Origin: Pseudomonas xantholysinigenes
GTDB lineage: Bacteria; Pseudomonadota; Gammaproteobacteria; Pseudomonadales; Pseudomonadaceae
Assembly: GCF_014268885.2 (NCBI RefSeq)
Contig: NZ_CP077095.1
Coordinates: forward strand, 3,498,501-3,562,500
DNA: 64,000 bases
Reading direction: 5' to 3'
A model generated the notes under the pieces. That model was not told the DNA's origin. It did not search any database and saw nothing but the letters and a program-made list of their open reading frames with translations. This document shows positions 17,377 through 24,550 of this stretch, piece after piece; the stretch's first letter is position 1, and the number at the start of each line of letters is the position of its first letter. Position numbers and translations under genes: made by a program.

Positions 17377-18159
17377 TCAGCCGAGCAGCAACCACTTGGC
17401 CCGGGCGAGGTAGGCGGCGCGATCATCAAGGCCGTTGAAACCGCCATTGACGCGTCGGGTGACCTCGCGCAGGTCGTCCTTGTCGGCCCAGTCGTTGAGC
17501 GTGCGGTTGGCCCAGAACCAGCCGGCGACATCCACCGCCAGGGCCGGGTCGCTGCTCACCAGGGCGGGGTCGTCCTTGTTCTCGAAGTCACGCTTGCAGT
17601 ACTGGCCGTACTGGCGGTAGTTGGCGCGGCCGGTCAGCTGGATCAGCCCACGGCCCTTGAAGCGCGGGCCATCGCCCGTCTGCAGGTTGCCCAGGTCCTT
17701 GCGCCCCTCGTAGGCGCTGCCCGAGGCCAGCTCCTCGGTGTAACGCAGGCAGCCGCTCTCGTGGGCGATCTGCGCAAGGAAGTGGGCGATGCGCAGCGGC
17801 GTATCGATGCGGTAACGGGTCAGCACATCGAGCACGGGTTGGTGGAACGCGGCGATGCGTGCGCTGCTGGCGTTGATCAGCGCCAACCAGAGCTTGGGCT
17901 GGGTGAGCCCGCCGGACAGGCCGCCGCGCAACGCGGCCAGGGTGGCATCGCCCGCCGTCACCGGCTTGCCCACCGGACTGCCGATGATCTGCTGGAAGTT
18001 CTCCAGGGCGCCGCGAGTGCCGGCGCCCCACAGGCCATCGGTGCCGAGCGCGCAGCTGAAACCGCGTTGCCCGCTGTTGAGGTTGAGCAGCAACTGCAGG
18101 CTGCGCACATCGGCGGCCGCGTTGTTGCCGCCGGTTCCTACGCTGTTGGTGATGCACAT
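17377..18159 (-). CDS. GH19 lysozyme/chitinase-like endolysin with N-terminal peptidoglycan-binding domain
   Basis: A 260-aa protein. Residues 10-80 look like a peptidoglycan-binding domain ('SCALGTDGLWGAGTRGALEN'). Residues 90-260 are a phage-type GH19 catalytic domain with 'FLAQIAHESGCLRYTEELA' (E134 probable general acid, E142/E143 nearby), 'YEGRKDLGN' and 'GDGPRFKGRGLIQLTGRANY'. Phage relatives cleave peptidoglycan; a chitin substrate is also possible. There is no signal peptide, so it needs a holin-like route or lysis to reach the wall. AAGGAG lies 6 nt upstream of the ATG. It sits between a secreted Cys protein and the EndoU gene. Confidence 0.85.
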   Translation of the reverse strand: MCITNSVGTGGNNAAADVRSLQLLLNLNSGQRGFSCALGTDGLWGAGTRGALENFQQIIGSPVGKPVTAGDATLAALRGGLSGGLTQPKLWLALINASSARIAAFHQPVLDVLTRYRIDTPLRIAHFLAQIAHESGCLRYTEELASGSAYEGRKDLGNLQTGDGPRFKGRGLIQLTGRANYRQYGQYCKRDFENKDDPALVSSDPALAVDVAGWFWANRTLNDWADKDDLREVTRRVNGGFNGLDDRAAYLARAKWLLLG

Positions 18160-18250
18160 GGTCAGCTCCTTTTTCCGGGCAAGCCGCTCCCCTTGGGGCA
18201 GCGGGCGAGCCGTGCCTTGGTGGCGGAACGAAAGGTGTCGGGTGGCGGCG

Positions 18251-18637
18251 TTACTTGCCGGACGGCAAGACGGTCAGGCTGTAGGCCAGCTTGTTGCGTT
18301 GGGTGAACAGTTGCAGTTGCAGGCCGCCACCGTCCGGCTGGCTCTGCAGGTAGCCCTGCGCAAGCGGCCCGCACAGTCCTGGGCCCGCGCCTTCCAGGCC
18401 GTAACTGTCAACCTGCCCGCTCGCCCCGCTGTACTCCAGGTCGAAGCCGCATTTCCAGTTGCCGTTGAAACGCACCTTGCCCGCGCGATCCCCCAGCCCG
18501 GCGGCGGGCTCGATATCCAGGACCACGGGTATGTCACGGCCATCGTCCTTGAGCGTGCCGCGGTACTCGACGGCCCAGGCCGATGCCAGGCTGGCGAGCG
18601 CCAAGGCACCCACGCATGCGGTTAGCAGCTGTTTCAT
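18251..18637 (-). CDS. Secreted 128-aa protein with one Cys pair, function unknown
   Basis: Signal peptide 'LLTACVGALALASLASAWA' (residues 3-21), then a beta-rich domain ('YRGTLKDDGRDIPVVLDIEP') with only two mature Cys, in 'WKCGF' and 'GLCGP', likely disulfide-bonded. I do not recognise a family. AAGGAG is 7 nt upstream of the start. It lies 91 nt upstream of the GH19 gene. A periplasmic guard or inhibitor for that enzyme is conceivable but unproven. Confidence 0.65.
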   Translation of the reverse strand: MKQLLTACVGALALASLASAWAVEYRGTLKDDGRDIPVVLDIEPAAGLGDRAGKVRFNGNWKCGFDLEYSGASGQVDSYGLEGAGPGLCGPLAQGYLQSQPDGGGLQLQLFTQRNKLAYSLTVLPSGK

Positions 18638-18668
18638 GGTGACTCTCCTTGTTGGTTGATTACGCGGT

Positions 18669-18842
18669 TCAGAACGCCAGCACCAGCCCCGCCCACTTGG
18701 CGATGGCCAGGGCCAGGTCAGGCTGGATCGCACCGAGGGCCACCAACGCCGACAGTACCGCCGCGCCAATGGCGCACAGCACTCGCCTGCCAGTGGACAT
18801 CCGCGCCGCTTCGCCAGGTTTTTTCTTCAGGATCGAGCGCAT
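18669..18842 (-). CDS. 57-aa two-helix membrane protein, possible holin
   Basis: Basic N-terminus 'MRSILKKKPGEAARMSTGRR', followed by two hydrophobic stretches: 'VLCAIGAAVLSALVALGAI' and, after a short P-D turn, 'LALAIAKWAGLVLAF'. This charged-N-terminus hairpin layout is common in small holins. AGGAG is 9 nt upstream of the ATG at 18842. The in-frame extension to 18968 lacks a start signal. Its position two genes before a signal-less endolysin supports a holin role, but no family match is recognisable by eye. Confidence 0.6.
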   Translation of the reverse strand: MRSILKKKPGEAARMSTGRRVLCAIGAAVLSALVALGAIQPDLALAIAKWAGLVLAF

Positions 18843-18885
18843 GGTCTGGGTCTCCTGGGTTGAAAGCAGCAGCCGCATCGAGCGG

Positions 18886-19191
18886 TCAGTTCGCCTGGTC
18901 ATCGCCGGGCCTCCGGTAGTGCCCGAACAGCTCGCCATCGAGGCATACGACGATCGCCTCCTGGGCATCGCCGGGCACGGCGATGCTCAACTCATGCACG
19001 GCTTGCTTGCCGCGTGGCGCGCGGCCGACCCTTATGGCCAGGCAGCCCGGGGTGTCGCCTGGCTCGACGGTCGCCGCCAACAGCACCTGCATCTGGGCGA
19101 TGCGGATACCCGGCCAGCGATACCCGGTGGCCTGCTGCGCGCAGGCCATGGCGCCACCGAGGGCCTGGACGAATTCTTCGAGGTGGTTCAT
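18886..19191 (-). CDS. 101-aa protein of unknown function in DUF2589 operon
   Basis: A soluble protein with N-terminal helix 'MNHLEEFVQALGGAMACAQQ', a core of beta strands ('GIRIAQMQVLLAATVEPG', 'HELSIAVPG', 'EAIVVCLDGEL') and no signal peptide. The strand pattern 'QMQVLLAATVE' loosely recalls the edge strands of DUF2589 proteins, but I would not assign it. The start overlaps the preceding stop by one base (TGATG), implying translational coupling to the 90-aa gene; GGAGG is 8-12 nt upstream. Confidence 0.68.
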   Translation of the reverse strand: MNHLEEFVQALGGAMACAQQATGYRWPGIRIAQMQVLLAATVEPGDTPGCLAIRVGRAPRGKQAVHELSIAVPGDAQEAIVVCLDGELFGHYRRPGDDQAN

Positions 19192-19463
19192 CACGAGGCC
19201 TCCTGTTCGTCGGGCAGCCAGAACGGCCGACGGGCGAAGCCCACGTGGTAGATGAGCGACTGCAGCACCACCTGGTGCTCGCCGATGTTGAGCAGGTTGA
19301 AGCTTTTCTCGATGCCGACGATGCGCCCCTTGGGCGGCTCGCTCAGGCAGCGGTTGAGCAGCGCGGTCTGCGCCTGGATGACCTCCTGCGACGTCAGCTT
19401 CTCCGGATCGGTGCTGCCGACGACGATGCGTTTCACATATCCCACGTCCGTTAGATCGAACAT
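19191..19463 (-). CDS. 90-aa protein of unknown function in DUF2589 operon
   Basis: A soluble protein beginning 'MFDLTDVGYVKRIVVGSTDP', with a middle helix 'SQEVIQAQTALLNRCLSEPP' and a beta C-terminus ('GEHQVVLQSLIYHVGFARRP'). It has no signal or membrane segment and I recognise no family. The ATG at 19463 has AAGGAG 7 nt upstream; a GTG one codon earlier is also in frame. It is coupled to the next gene by a one-base overlap. Confidence 0.68.
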   Translation of the reverse strand: MFDLTDVGYVKRIVVGSTDPEKLTSQEVIQAQTALLNRCLSEPPKGRIVGIEKSFNLLNIGEHQVVLQSLIYHVGFARRPFWLPDEQEAS

Positions 19464-19549
19464 CACGGAACTCCTTTCCGGAAAAGACTGACGGCCAACC
19501 CCCGGTCAAGGCTCAGGCGAACCTGGGGCTGACGTTGGGCCGCTCACCC

Positions 19550-20164
19550 TTACTGCTGGGTGATGGCTTTTGGCGCAACCGACTGCGAGATCATGTCCAG
19601 CACCCGGGCCAGCCCTTCCGGCATACCGTCGTCGGCGGCGTGAACCTCGACGTGGTACTTGGCCGACTGGTCGGTCGAGCGGGTGTTCTCCTTGTGCGAG
19701 GACACCGAGCCGGAGATGTTGACCTTGGCGCTGAACGGTCCCCAGCCCACGCTGGCCTCGGCCGACATCGCCGCCTGGGCGTCGGTGGCTTCGCGTGATT
19801 GCTCGGAGTTCTTCACCTCCATGTCGAAGGTGATGTCGACCTTGTTGATCGACAGGTTCGGCACCTTGACCACCGCCAGCAGCGGTACTTCCAGCTCGAC
19901 GCGCTCCATGGGGATGGTGCCGTCGTCGGGCTTGCTGGTGGAGGGGCGGTCGAAGCGGAAGCTGACCGTGCGCACATCACCCACCCGGTTGGGGTCGGTG
20001 TTGTTCGGGTCGGGCGCCGGTGGCAGGAAGCCAATCACCTTGATGAAGTCGGCGGTAGCGTTGGCCAGGCGGACCTGGGCGTCGCAAGCGGCGGTCAACG
20101 GACCACCGATCAGGTCGCCCATGGGCAGGCCGCGGAACTGGTCACCCATCGAGAAGTTAGCCAT
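19550..20164 (-). CDS. DUF2589 domain-containing protein (B)
   Basis: A 204-aa protein with the family-type start 'GDQFRGLPMGDLIGGPLTAA', then 'DAQVRLANATADFIKVIGFL', a strand-rich core ('VELEVPLLAVVKVPNLSINK', 'DITFDMEVKNSEQ'), a hydrophilic Ser/Ala/Glu segment and the strands 'AKVNISGSVSS' and 'KYHVEVHAADD'. The C-terminus 'GMPEGLARVLDMISQSVAP' parallels 'GMARLLQNL' of protein A. DUF2589 has no established function that I know of. No signal peptide. Coded 11 nt after protein A with GGAG upstream. Confidence 0.85.
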   Translation of the reverse strand: MANFSMGDQFRGLPMGDLIGGPLTAACDAQVRLANATADFIKVIGFLPPAPDPNNTDPNRVGDVRTVSFRFDRPSTSKPDDGTIPMERVELEVPLLAVVKVPNLSINKVDITFDMEVKNSEQSREATDAQAAMSAEASVGWGPFSAKVNISGSVSSHKENTRSTDQSAKYHVEVHAADDGMPEGLARVLDMISQSVAPKAITQQ

Positions 20165-20175
20165 CTGTGTCTCTC

Positions 20176-20664
20176 CTAGATCAATTTATCGAGGTTTTGC
20201 AGCAGCCGAGCCATCCCCTCCGAAGGGGGCTGGGTTTCGACTTTGAGGGTGACGCGCGCCAGCGGCCCGCCTTCACCATTGCGGCGAACGCCCAGGTCGA
20301 CGTTCAGAGCCTTGTGGTTCTCGCTCGGCCAGCCCGAGTCATCGGCGCCGGCATTGGCCGGTCCGACGTTCGCGGCTGAACCGTCATCGGCGTTCAGGCC
20401 TACCTCGAACGAGATTTCCATATCCTTGACGGCCATCAGCCGTGCCCCTACCAGCGACAACAGCGGCACCCGCACCACGCGCTCCTCGCCTTCGCGCGCC
20501 TCGGGCGAATGGGACGGCAGGCGCACATCGATGCTGACCGGGCGGTTGTCTTCGTCGAAGTACTGGCGCACGGTCGAGACCTGGAAGCGCTGGATCTTGT
20601 CCTGCGCCTCGGCGACCGCGCCGGCGATGCTCTGGATGAGGTGGTGGAGGGATTGATTCGCCAC
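20176..20664 (-). CDS. DUF2589-like protein (A), GTG start
   Basis: A 162-aa paralogue of the downstream DUF2589 protein. Helical start 'LHHLIQSIAGAVAEAQDKIQ', then 'RVVRVPLLSLVGARLMAVKD' and 'MEISFEVGL', matching 'VPLLAVVKVPNLSI ... ITFDMEV' in protein B, and a final strand 'ARVTLKVETQPPSEGMARLL'. The first gene of the operon. The start is GTG at 20664 with AAGGAG 7 nt upstream; no nearby ATG has a ribosome site. Function unknown. Confidence 0.78.
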   Translation of the reverse strand: MANQSLHHLIQSIAGAVAEAQDKIQRFQVSTVRQYFDEDNRPVSIDVRLPSHSPEAREGEERVVRVPLLSLVGARLMAVKDMEISFEVGLNADDGSAANVGPANAGADDSGWPSENHKALNVDLGVRRNGEGGPLARVTLKVETQPPSEGMARLLQNLDKLI

Positions 20665-20860
20665 GTCCGACGCTCCTTGTCTGCTGCGGTGCCGATGCCG
20701 TCCGGGTGGCTTCGGTGGAGACACGTGCGTTGCGGGCTCAGGCCCTGACGACGGCACCGGGTTGATGGGTGGTTGGGTTAGCAGGTGAGGCCAGCGTACG
20801 GCGAGCAGCGCCAGGCGTCCGTGGCCAGGCGTCCCGAAAACCTGGCCAGCGGTCCCAATG
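20665..20860. other. Gap between AraC regulator and DUF2589 operon
   Basis: A 196-nt gene-free stretch upstream of the minus-strand operon that should hold its promoter. I see no clear sigma-70 or direct-repeat activator site, and no strong terminator behind the AraC gene. Confidence 0.4.
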
Positions 20861-21901
20861 TCACTGCTCGGCGAGTGCGTGCAGCCAGCTCGCCAGTGAA
20901 GGCGGCTCGTTGGCTGACAGGCGCAGGCCGGTCAGTTCACCGCGCTGCAGTGCGCGGCGCGCGGCCCGTGGCGACAATCCGAATGCCTTGCGAAACACCT
21001 TGCTGAAATGCCCTTCGTCGGCGAATCCATGGGCATAGGCCAGGTCGCCAATGCGCCGCCCGGCATTGCCAGGCTCGCCCAGGGCCAGCAGGCAGCGTCG
21101 CAGACGCCGCTGCAGCAGGTAGTGCCCGACCCCGCCAAAGGGCGCGAAGGCGCGGTACAGCTGACTGCGCGAGGTGCCCACGGCCTTGGACAGGTGTGCC
21201 GGGGTCAAGTCGTCGCGGTGCAGGTTGAGCTCGATGTACTGCCGCGCCCGGCGCCCGAGCGCCACATGGCTGGACGGCAGCATGGCCCGCTGCTGCGTGC
21301 CTTCGCTGATCAGACAGGCAGCGACCACCCTCAGCAACGGCAGGCCCAGCTGCATCGCCTGCGCCTGGCTCAACTGTGTCGCGGCAACGGCGAGTGAAGT
21401 CAGCAGGCCAGCCAGCAAGTGTCCCACCGCGCTCTCGCGGCGCAGGCGCAAGCCATGCAGCAGCGGGGGCTCCTGCCCCAACGCCGTGCGCGGCACCAGC
21501 AGGCTCAGGCCTTCGCCAGCCGGCACATGGAAGGTCGCGGGTTGGCTCAGGTCGAGCGCTACGACATCCCCAGGGCGAACGCGCAAGCCATTGGCGCAGG
21601 CCAAGCCGCGCTGCAACGGCAGGTGCAGCAGATAGTGGTCGAGGTCGCACCAGCCCAATCGGTGGCGGTCGCGCTCATACCGGGCAGCGTCGAGGCGTCC
21701 GCTGCACAGCAGGAAGCACTGGAAGTGAAAGACCTTGAGCGAGGCGACGAAAGCTGAGCCTGCGTCGGCAACGGGGTCGAACAACAGGTCGGCAGTTTGC
21801 CGCCAGTTGGCAAAGTCGTCGGTCACGATATGCAGGTGCGGTAGGCAGGTGTCGAGGGAGGTGGGGGTACGAGGGTGGGTGGGTGAGGCGTGGTTTTCCA
21901 T
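20861..21901 (-). CDS. AraC-family transcriptional regulator
   Basis: A 346-aa regulator. The N-terminal two-thirds resembles the AraC-binding-like domain of the FeaR/OruR type ('LGWCDLDHYLLHLPLQRGLA', 'VRPGDVVALDLSQPATFHVP'). The C-terminal AraC DNA-binding domain has two helix-turn-helices: 'DLTPAHLSKAVGTSRSQLYR' and 'RIGDLAYAHGFADEGHFSKV', ending 'FGLSPRAARR'. It is on the same strand and immediately upstream of the DUF2589 operon, making it a candidate activator. The effector is unknown. Confidence 0.88.
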   Translation of the reverse strand: MENHASPTHPRTPTSLDTCLPHLHIVTDDFANWRQTADLLFDPVADAGSAFVASLKVFHFQCFLLCSGRLDAARYERDRHRLGWCDLDHYLLHLPLQRGLACANGLRVRPGDVVALDLSQPATFHVPAGEGLSLLVPRTALGQEPPLLHGLRLRRESAVGHLLAGLLTSLAVAATQLSQAQAMQLGLPLLRVVAACLISEGTQQRAMLPSSHVALGRRARQYIELNLHRDDLTPAHLSKAVGTSRSQLYRAFAPFGGVGHYLLQRRLRRCLLALGEPGNAGRRIGDLAYAHGFADEGHFSKVFRKAFGLSPRAARRALQRGELTGLRLSANEPPSLASWLHALAEQ

Positions 21902-22074
21902 AGTGAAGGCTCATCTCTCCTTGAGTTGAGCCGGAAAAGTGGTTCACTTCCGAGCGCTCTGTAGCCACTTGCCACTACCGCTGCAAGGCCGCCGGAAGCA
22001 ACGGCTGCCATGGGCTTTCACAAAACAACAGTAATTGCCCGAATAACCCGTATTTTTTCCCTAACGAAAATGTA

Positions 22075-22090
22075 AAATTCGATTTCGCAT
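22075..22090 (+). promoter_or_regulatory. GlpR-like operator before glpT
   Basis: The sequence AAATTCGATTTCGCAT fits the E. coli-type GlpR consensus core TTCGWTWWCGAA at 11 of 12 positions. It lies 27 nt upstream of the glpT start in a short AT-rich stretch. Regulation of glpT by the glycerol-3-phosphate repressor is known in Pseudomonas; the site assignment is inference. Confidence 0.4.
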
Positions 22091-22116
22091 ACCTATAACA
22101 AGTTGGGAGCTTCACA

Positions 22117-23472
22117 ATGTTTGCCTTCTTCCGCCCTGCCGCGCACCAGGCGCCGCTGCCCGACGAACGCGTCGACAGCACCTACCGGCGCCTGCGTTGG
22201 CAGATTTTCGCCGGGATCTTCTTCGGCTACGCCGGCTACTATCTGCTGCGCAAGAACTTCTCCCTGGCCATGCCCTACCTCATCGAGGAAGAGGGCTACA
22301 CCCGTGGCCAGCTGGGCCTGGCAATCTCCGCCATCGCCATCGCCTATGGCCTGTCCAAGTTCCTCATGGGCCTGGTCTCGGACCGCTCCAACCCGCGCTA
22401 CTTCCTGCCCTTCGGCCTGCTGATCTCGGCCGGGGTGATGTTCATTTTCGGTTTCGCGCATTGGGCCACTTCCAGCGTGGCGATCATGTTCGTGCTGCTG
22501 TTCATCAATGGCTGGGCCCAGGGCATGGGCTGGCCGCCGAGCGGACGGACCATGGTGCACTGGTGGTCGCAGAAAGAGCGCGGTGGCGTGGTGTCGGTAT
22601 GGAACGTCGCCCACAACGTCGGCGGCGGCCTGATCGGCCCGTTGTTCCTGCTGGGCCTGGGCTGGACCAATGACTGGCACGCGGCCTTCTATGTACCTGC
22701 AGCGGTAGCGGTGCTGGTGGCGGTGTTCGCCTTCGCCACCATGCGCGACACCCCGCAATCGGTGGGCCTGCCACCGGTCGAGCAGTACAAGAACGACTAC
22801 CCCGAGGGCTACGACGAGAGCCACGAGCAGGAGTTCAGCGCCAAGCAGATCTTCGTCGAGTACGTGCTGCGCAACAAACTGCTGTGGTACATCGCCCTGG
22901 CCAACGTGTTCGTCTACCTGCTGCGCTACGGCGTGCTGGACTGGGCGCCGACCTACCTGAAGGAAGCCAAGCACTTCAGCGTCGACACCACCTCGTGGGC
23001 GTACTTCTTCTACGAGTGGGCCGGCATTCCCGGCACCCTGCTGTGCGGCTGGATGTCCGACAAGATCTTCCGCGGCAACCGTGGCCTGACCGGCATCGTG
23101 TTCATGGCCCTGGTGACCGTGGCCACCCTGGTGTACTGGCTCAACCCACCAGGCAACCCGACCATCGACATGATCGCCCTGTTCTCCATCGGTTTCCTGA
23201 TCTATGGGCCGGTGATGCTGGTCGGCCTGCAGGCGCTGGAGCTGGCGCCGAAGAAAGCCGCCGGTACCGCCGCCGGTTTCACCGGGCTGTTCGGCTATCT
23301 CGGTGGCTCGGTCGCGGCCAGTGCGGCGATGGGCTATACCGTCGACCACTTCGGCTGGGACGGTGGCTTCGTGATGCTGGTGAGCGCGTGCGTGCTGGCG
23401 ATCGCCTTCCTGATCCCGACGTTGCGCCATACCCAGACCGCAAGCGTTGAACGCGAACGCGCAACCGCCTGA
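22117..23472 (+). CDS. glpT: Glycerol-3-phosphate:phosphate antiporter GlpT
   Basis: A 451-aa MFS inner-membrane protein, about the length of E. coli GlpT. Family signatures: '[20 protein letters not shown]' in helix 1 with the substrate-binding Arg, '[20 protein letters not shown]', '[19 protein letters not shown]', '[15 protein letters not shown]' and '[20 protein letters not shown]'. It imports glycerol-3-phosphate in exchange for phosphate; in many bacteria it also admits fosfomycin. It stands alone, without glpQ or glpR beside it. Confidence 0.95.
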   Translation: MFAFFRPAAHQAPLPDERVDSTYRRLRWQIFAGIFFGYAGYYLLRKNFSLAMPYLIEEEGYTRGQLGLAISAIAIAYGLSKFLMGLVSDRSNPRYFLPFGLLISAGVMFIFGFAHWATSSVAIMFVLLFINGWAQGMGWPPSGRTMVHWWSQKERGGVVSVWNVAHNVGGGLIGPLFLLGLGWTNDWHAAFYVPAAVAVLVAVFAFATMRDTPQSVGLPPVEQYKNDYPEGYDESHEQEFSAKQIFVEYVLRNKLLWYIALANVFVYLLRYGVLDWAPTYLKEAKHFSVDTTSWAYFFYEWAGIPGTLLCGWMSDKIFRGNRGLTGIVFMALVTVATLVYWLNPPGNPTIDMIALFSIGFLIYGPVMLVGLQALELAPKKAAGTAAGFTGLFGYLGGSVAASAAMGYTVDHFGWDGGFVMLVSACVLAIAFLIPTLRHTQTASVERERATA

Positions 23473-23485
23473 CCTCCCAGGCAAT

Positions 23486-23516
23486 AGCGCCAGACGCACC
23501 AACCGCGCCTGGCGCC
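23486..23516 (+). terminator. Hairpin after glpT
   Basis: AGCGCCAG (23486-23493) pairs with CTGGCGC (23509-23515), with an inner CGC/GCG, giving a GC-rich stem 14 nt beyond the glpT stop. No U run follows, so strength as an intrinsic terminator is uncertain. Confidence 0.45.
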
Positions 23517-23542
23517 ACGCTCAAGCTGCACGCCAGCACGCC

Positions 23543-23716
23543 TTACAAACGCTTCATGTCCTCGATCAGGTCGTAGCCTTGCCCATCATCGAATCCTGAG
23601 GCGCCGTAGTCATGACCGACGTTGGCGTTACCCGGCAGGCCAGTATCAAACGTGAACCTTGCGAGGTGTCCTGCCATACGGCCAGGTCCCTGGCCGTCCA
23701 GTTTTGATCCAGGGCG
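23543..23716 (-). pseudogene. Possible remnant of a di-haem cytochrome c peroxidase-like gene (C-terminus)
   Basis: A 57-codon minus-strand frame bounded by TAA at both ends. Its last 35 residues, including 'RFTFDTGLPGNANVGHDYGA' and a closing 'YDLIEDMKRL', look like the C-terminus of di-haem peroxidase-like proteins, which end in a GN.N.GH motif and a terminal '(L/I)(I/V)(E)(Y/D)(L/M)K.L' helix. No start, haem motif or upstream body is present, and the upstream part of the frame has no family character. It is probably a decayed 3' fragment. A short free-standing gene is less likely. Confidence 0.4.
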
Positions 23717-23741
23717 TTAGGCTCACGGTGCTGCGGTAGCG

Positions 23742-24533
23742 CTACAAATGCTGATGTAGAAATTCGATCACGCGTCGCAAGGCCACCCGGGTTGGATGAT
23801 CGGGCGGTGCATGACCTGCCGCCGTATATTCGTACGTCAGCAAGGCGTGATGGGTGTCGCGAGTGTCGTTGGGCGGTGCGTAGGTGTAGACCACTGCACG
23901 ATCGCCGAAAGCCTCCTGCAAACGTTGCACGCGCGCCGCCGCGCACAAGCGGTCATCACTGAAGCGTTGCACGAGCAGTTTCGTACCGCCGCTGCCGGCC
24001 ATCAGGCTGGCGTCCTGCAGATCCTTGTCGGCAACGTTCAACTCCCTCATCCAGTCTCCCGCCCCCCTGCCCGTCAGCCAGTAACCGAAGCGGAACGGAA
24101 TGGCTGGCTGCGACGCCACGGCTGCCGCCACGTTGCTCTCGAGTATCAACGGAACCACGAATGCTCCAGTGACGCACATTCCGATCACCCCCATGCGAGC
24201 ATGCCCATCGCGTTCACCGAGCTCACGCACCAGCGCACGCAACCAATCGCTGACCGGTGCGCGACGCCCCGCCTTGAGGTAGGCAAACTCCCTGTTGATG
24301 CACAGGGCATAGCCGCGCAGCAAGGAGCCTTTTTCCTCAGGCTTGCCGAACAGCAAAGGTAGGTAGACACGAAACCCGGCATCAACCAGGCGATCGGTGA
24401 ACCCCAGGGTCTCTCGCGTCAAGCCCGGCAGTTCATGCATCAGCAGGAGCGGTTTGCCACTGCCTTTGCTGTAGACCTTGTGACGGTAATGGCTGTCGTC
24501 GAAATCGAATACCTGGAAGCCGCTCATGTCCAT
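23742..24533 (-). CDS. Dienelactone hydrolase-family alpha/beta hydrolase
   Basis: A 263-aa cytoplasmic hydrolase. 'KPLLLMHELPGLTRETLGFT' is the oxyanion-region strand. 'GVIGMCVTGAFVVPLI' is the nucleophile elbow, with Cys in the dienelactone hydrolase position (GMCVTG). 'HHALLTYEYTAAG' follows near the C-terminus. The start at 24533 has GGAGG 8 nt upstream; the frame to 24611 overlaps the upstream lipoprotein. It lies 17 nt after that gene, so the two are an operon. Substrate unknown. Confidence 0.8.
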   Translation of the reverse strand: MDMSGFQVFDFDDSHYRHKVYSKGSGKPLLLMHELPGLTRETLGFTDRLVDAGFRVYLPLLFGKPEEKGSLLRGYALCINREFAYLKAGRRAPVSDWLRALVRELGERDGHARMGVIGMCVTGAFVVPLILESNVAAAVASQPAIPFRFGYWLTGRGAGDWMRELNVADKDLQDASLMAGSGGTKLLVQRFSDDRLCAAARVQRLQEAFGDRAVVYTYAPPNDTRDTHHALLTYEYTAAGHAPPDHPTRVALRRVIEFLHQHL

Positions 24534-24550
24534 GCTCGTCGCCTCCGTAA

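Noticed and set aside
16413..21901. Interpreting the DUF2589/endolysin region as a prophage or tailocin
   Set aside because: There are no tail, baseplate, capsid, integrase or terminase genes; only lysis-like genes are present.
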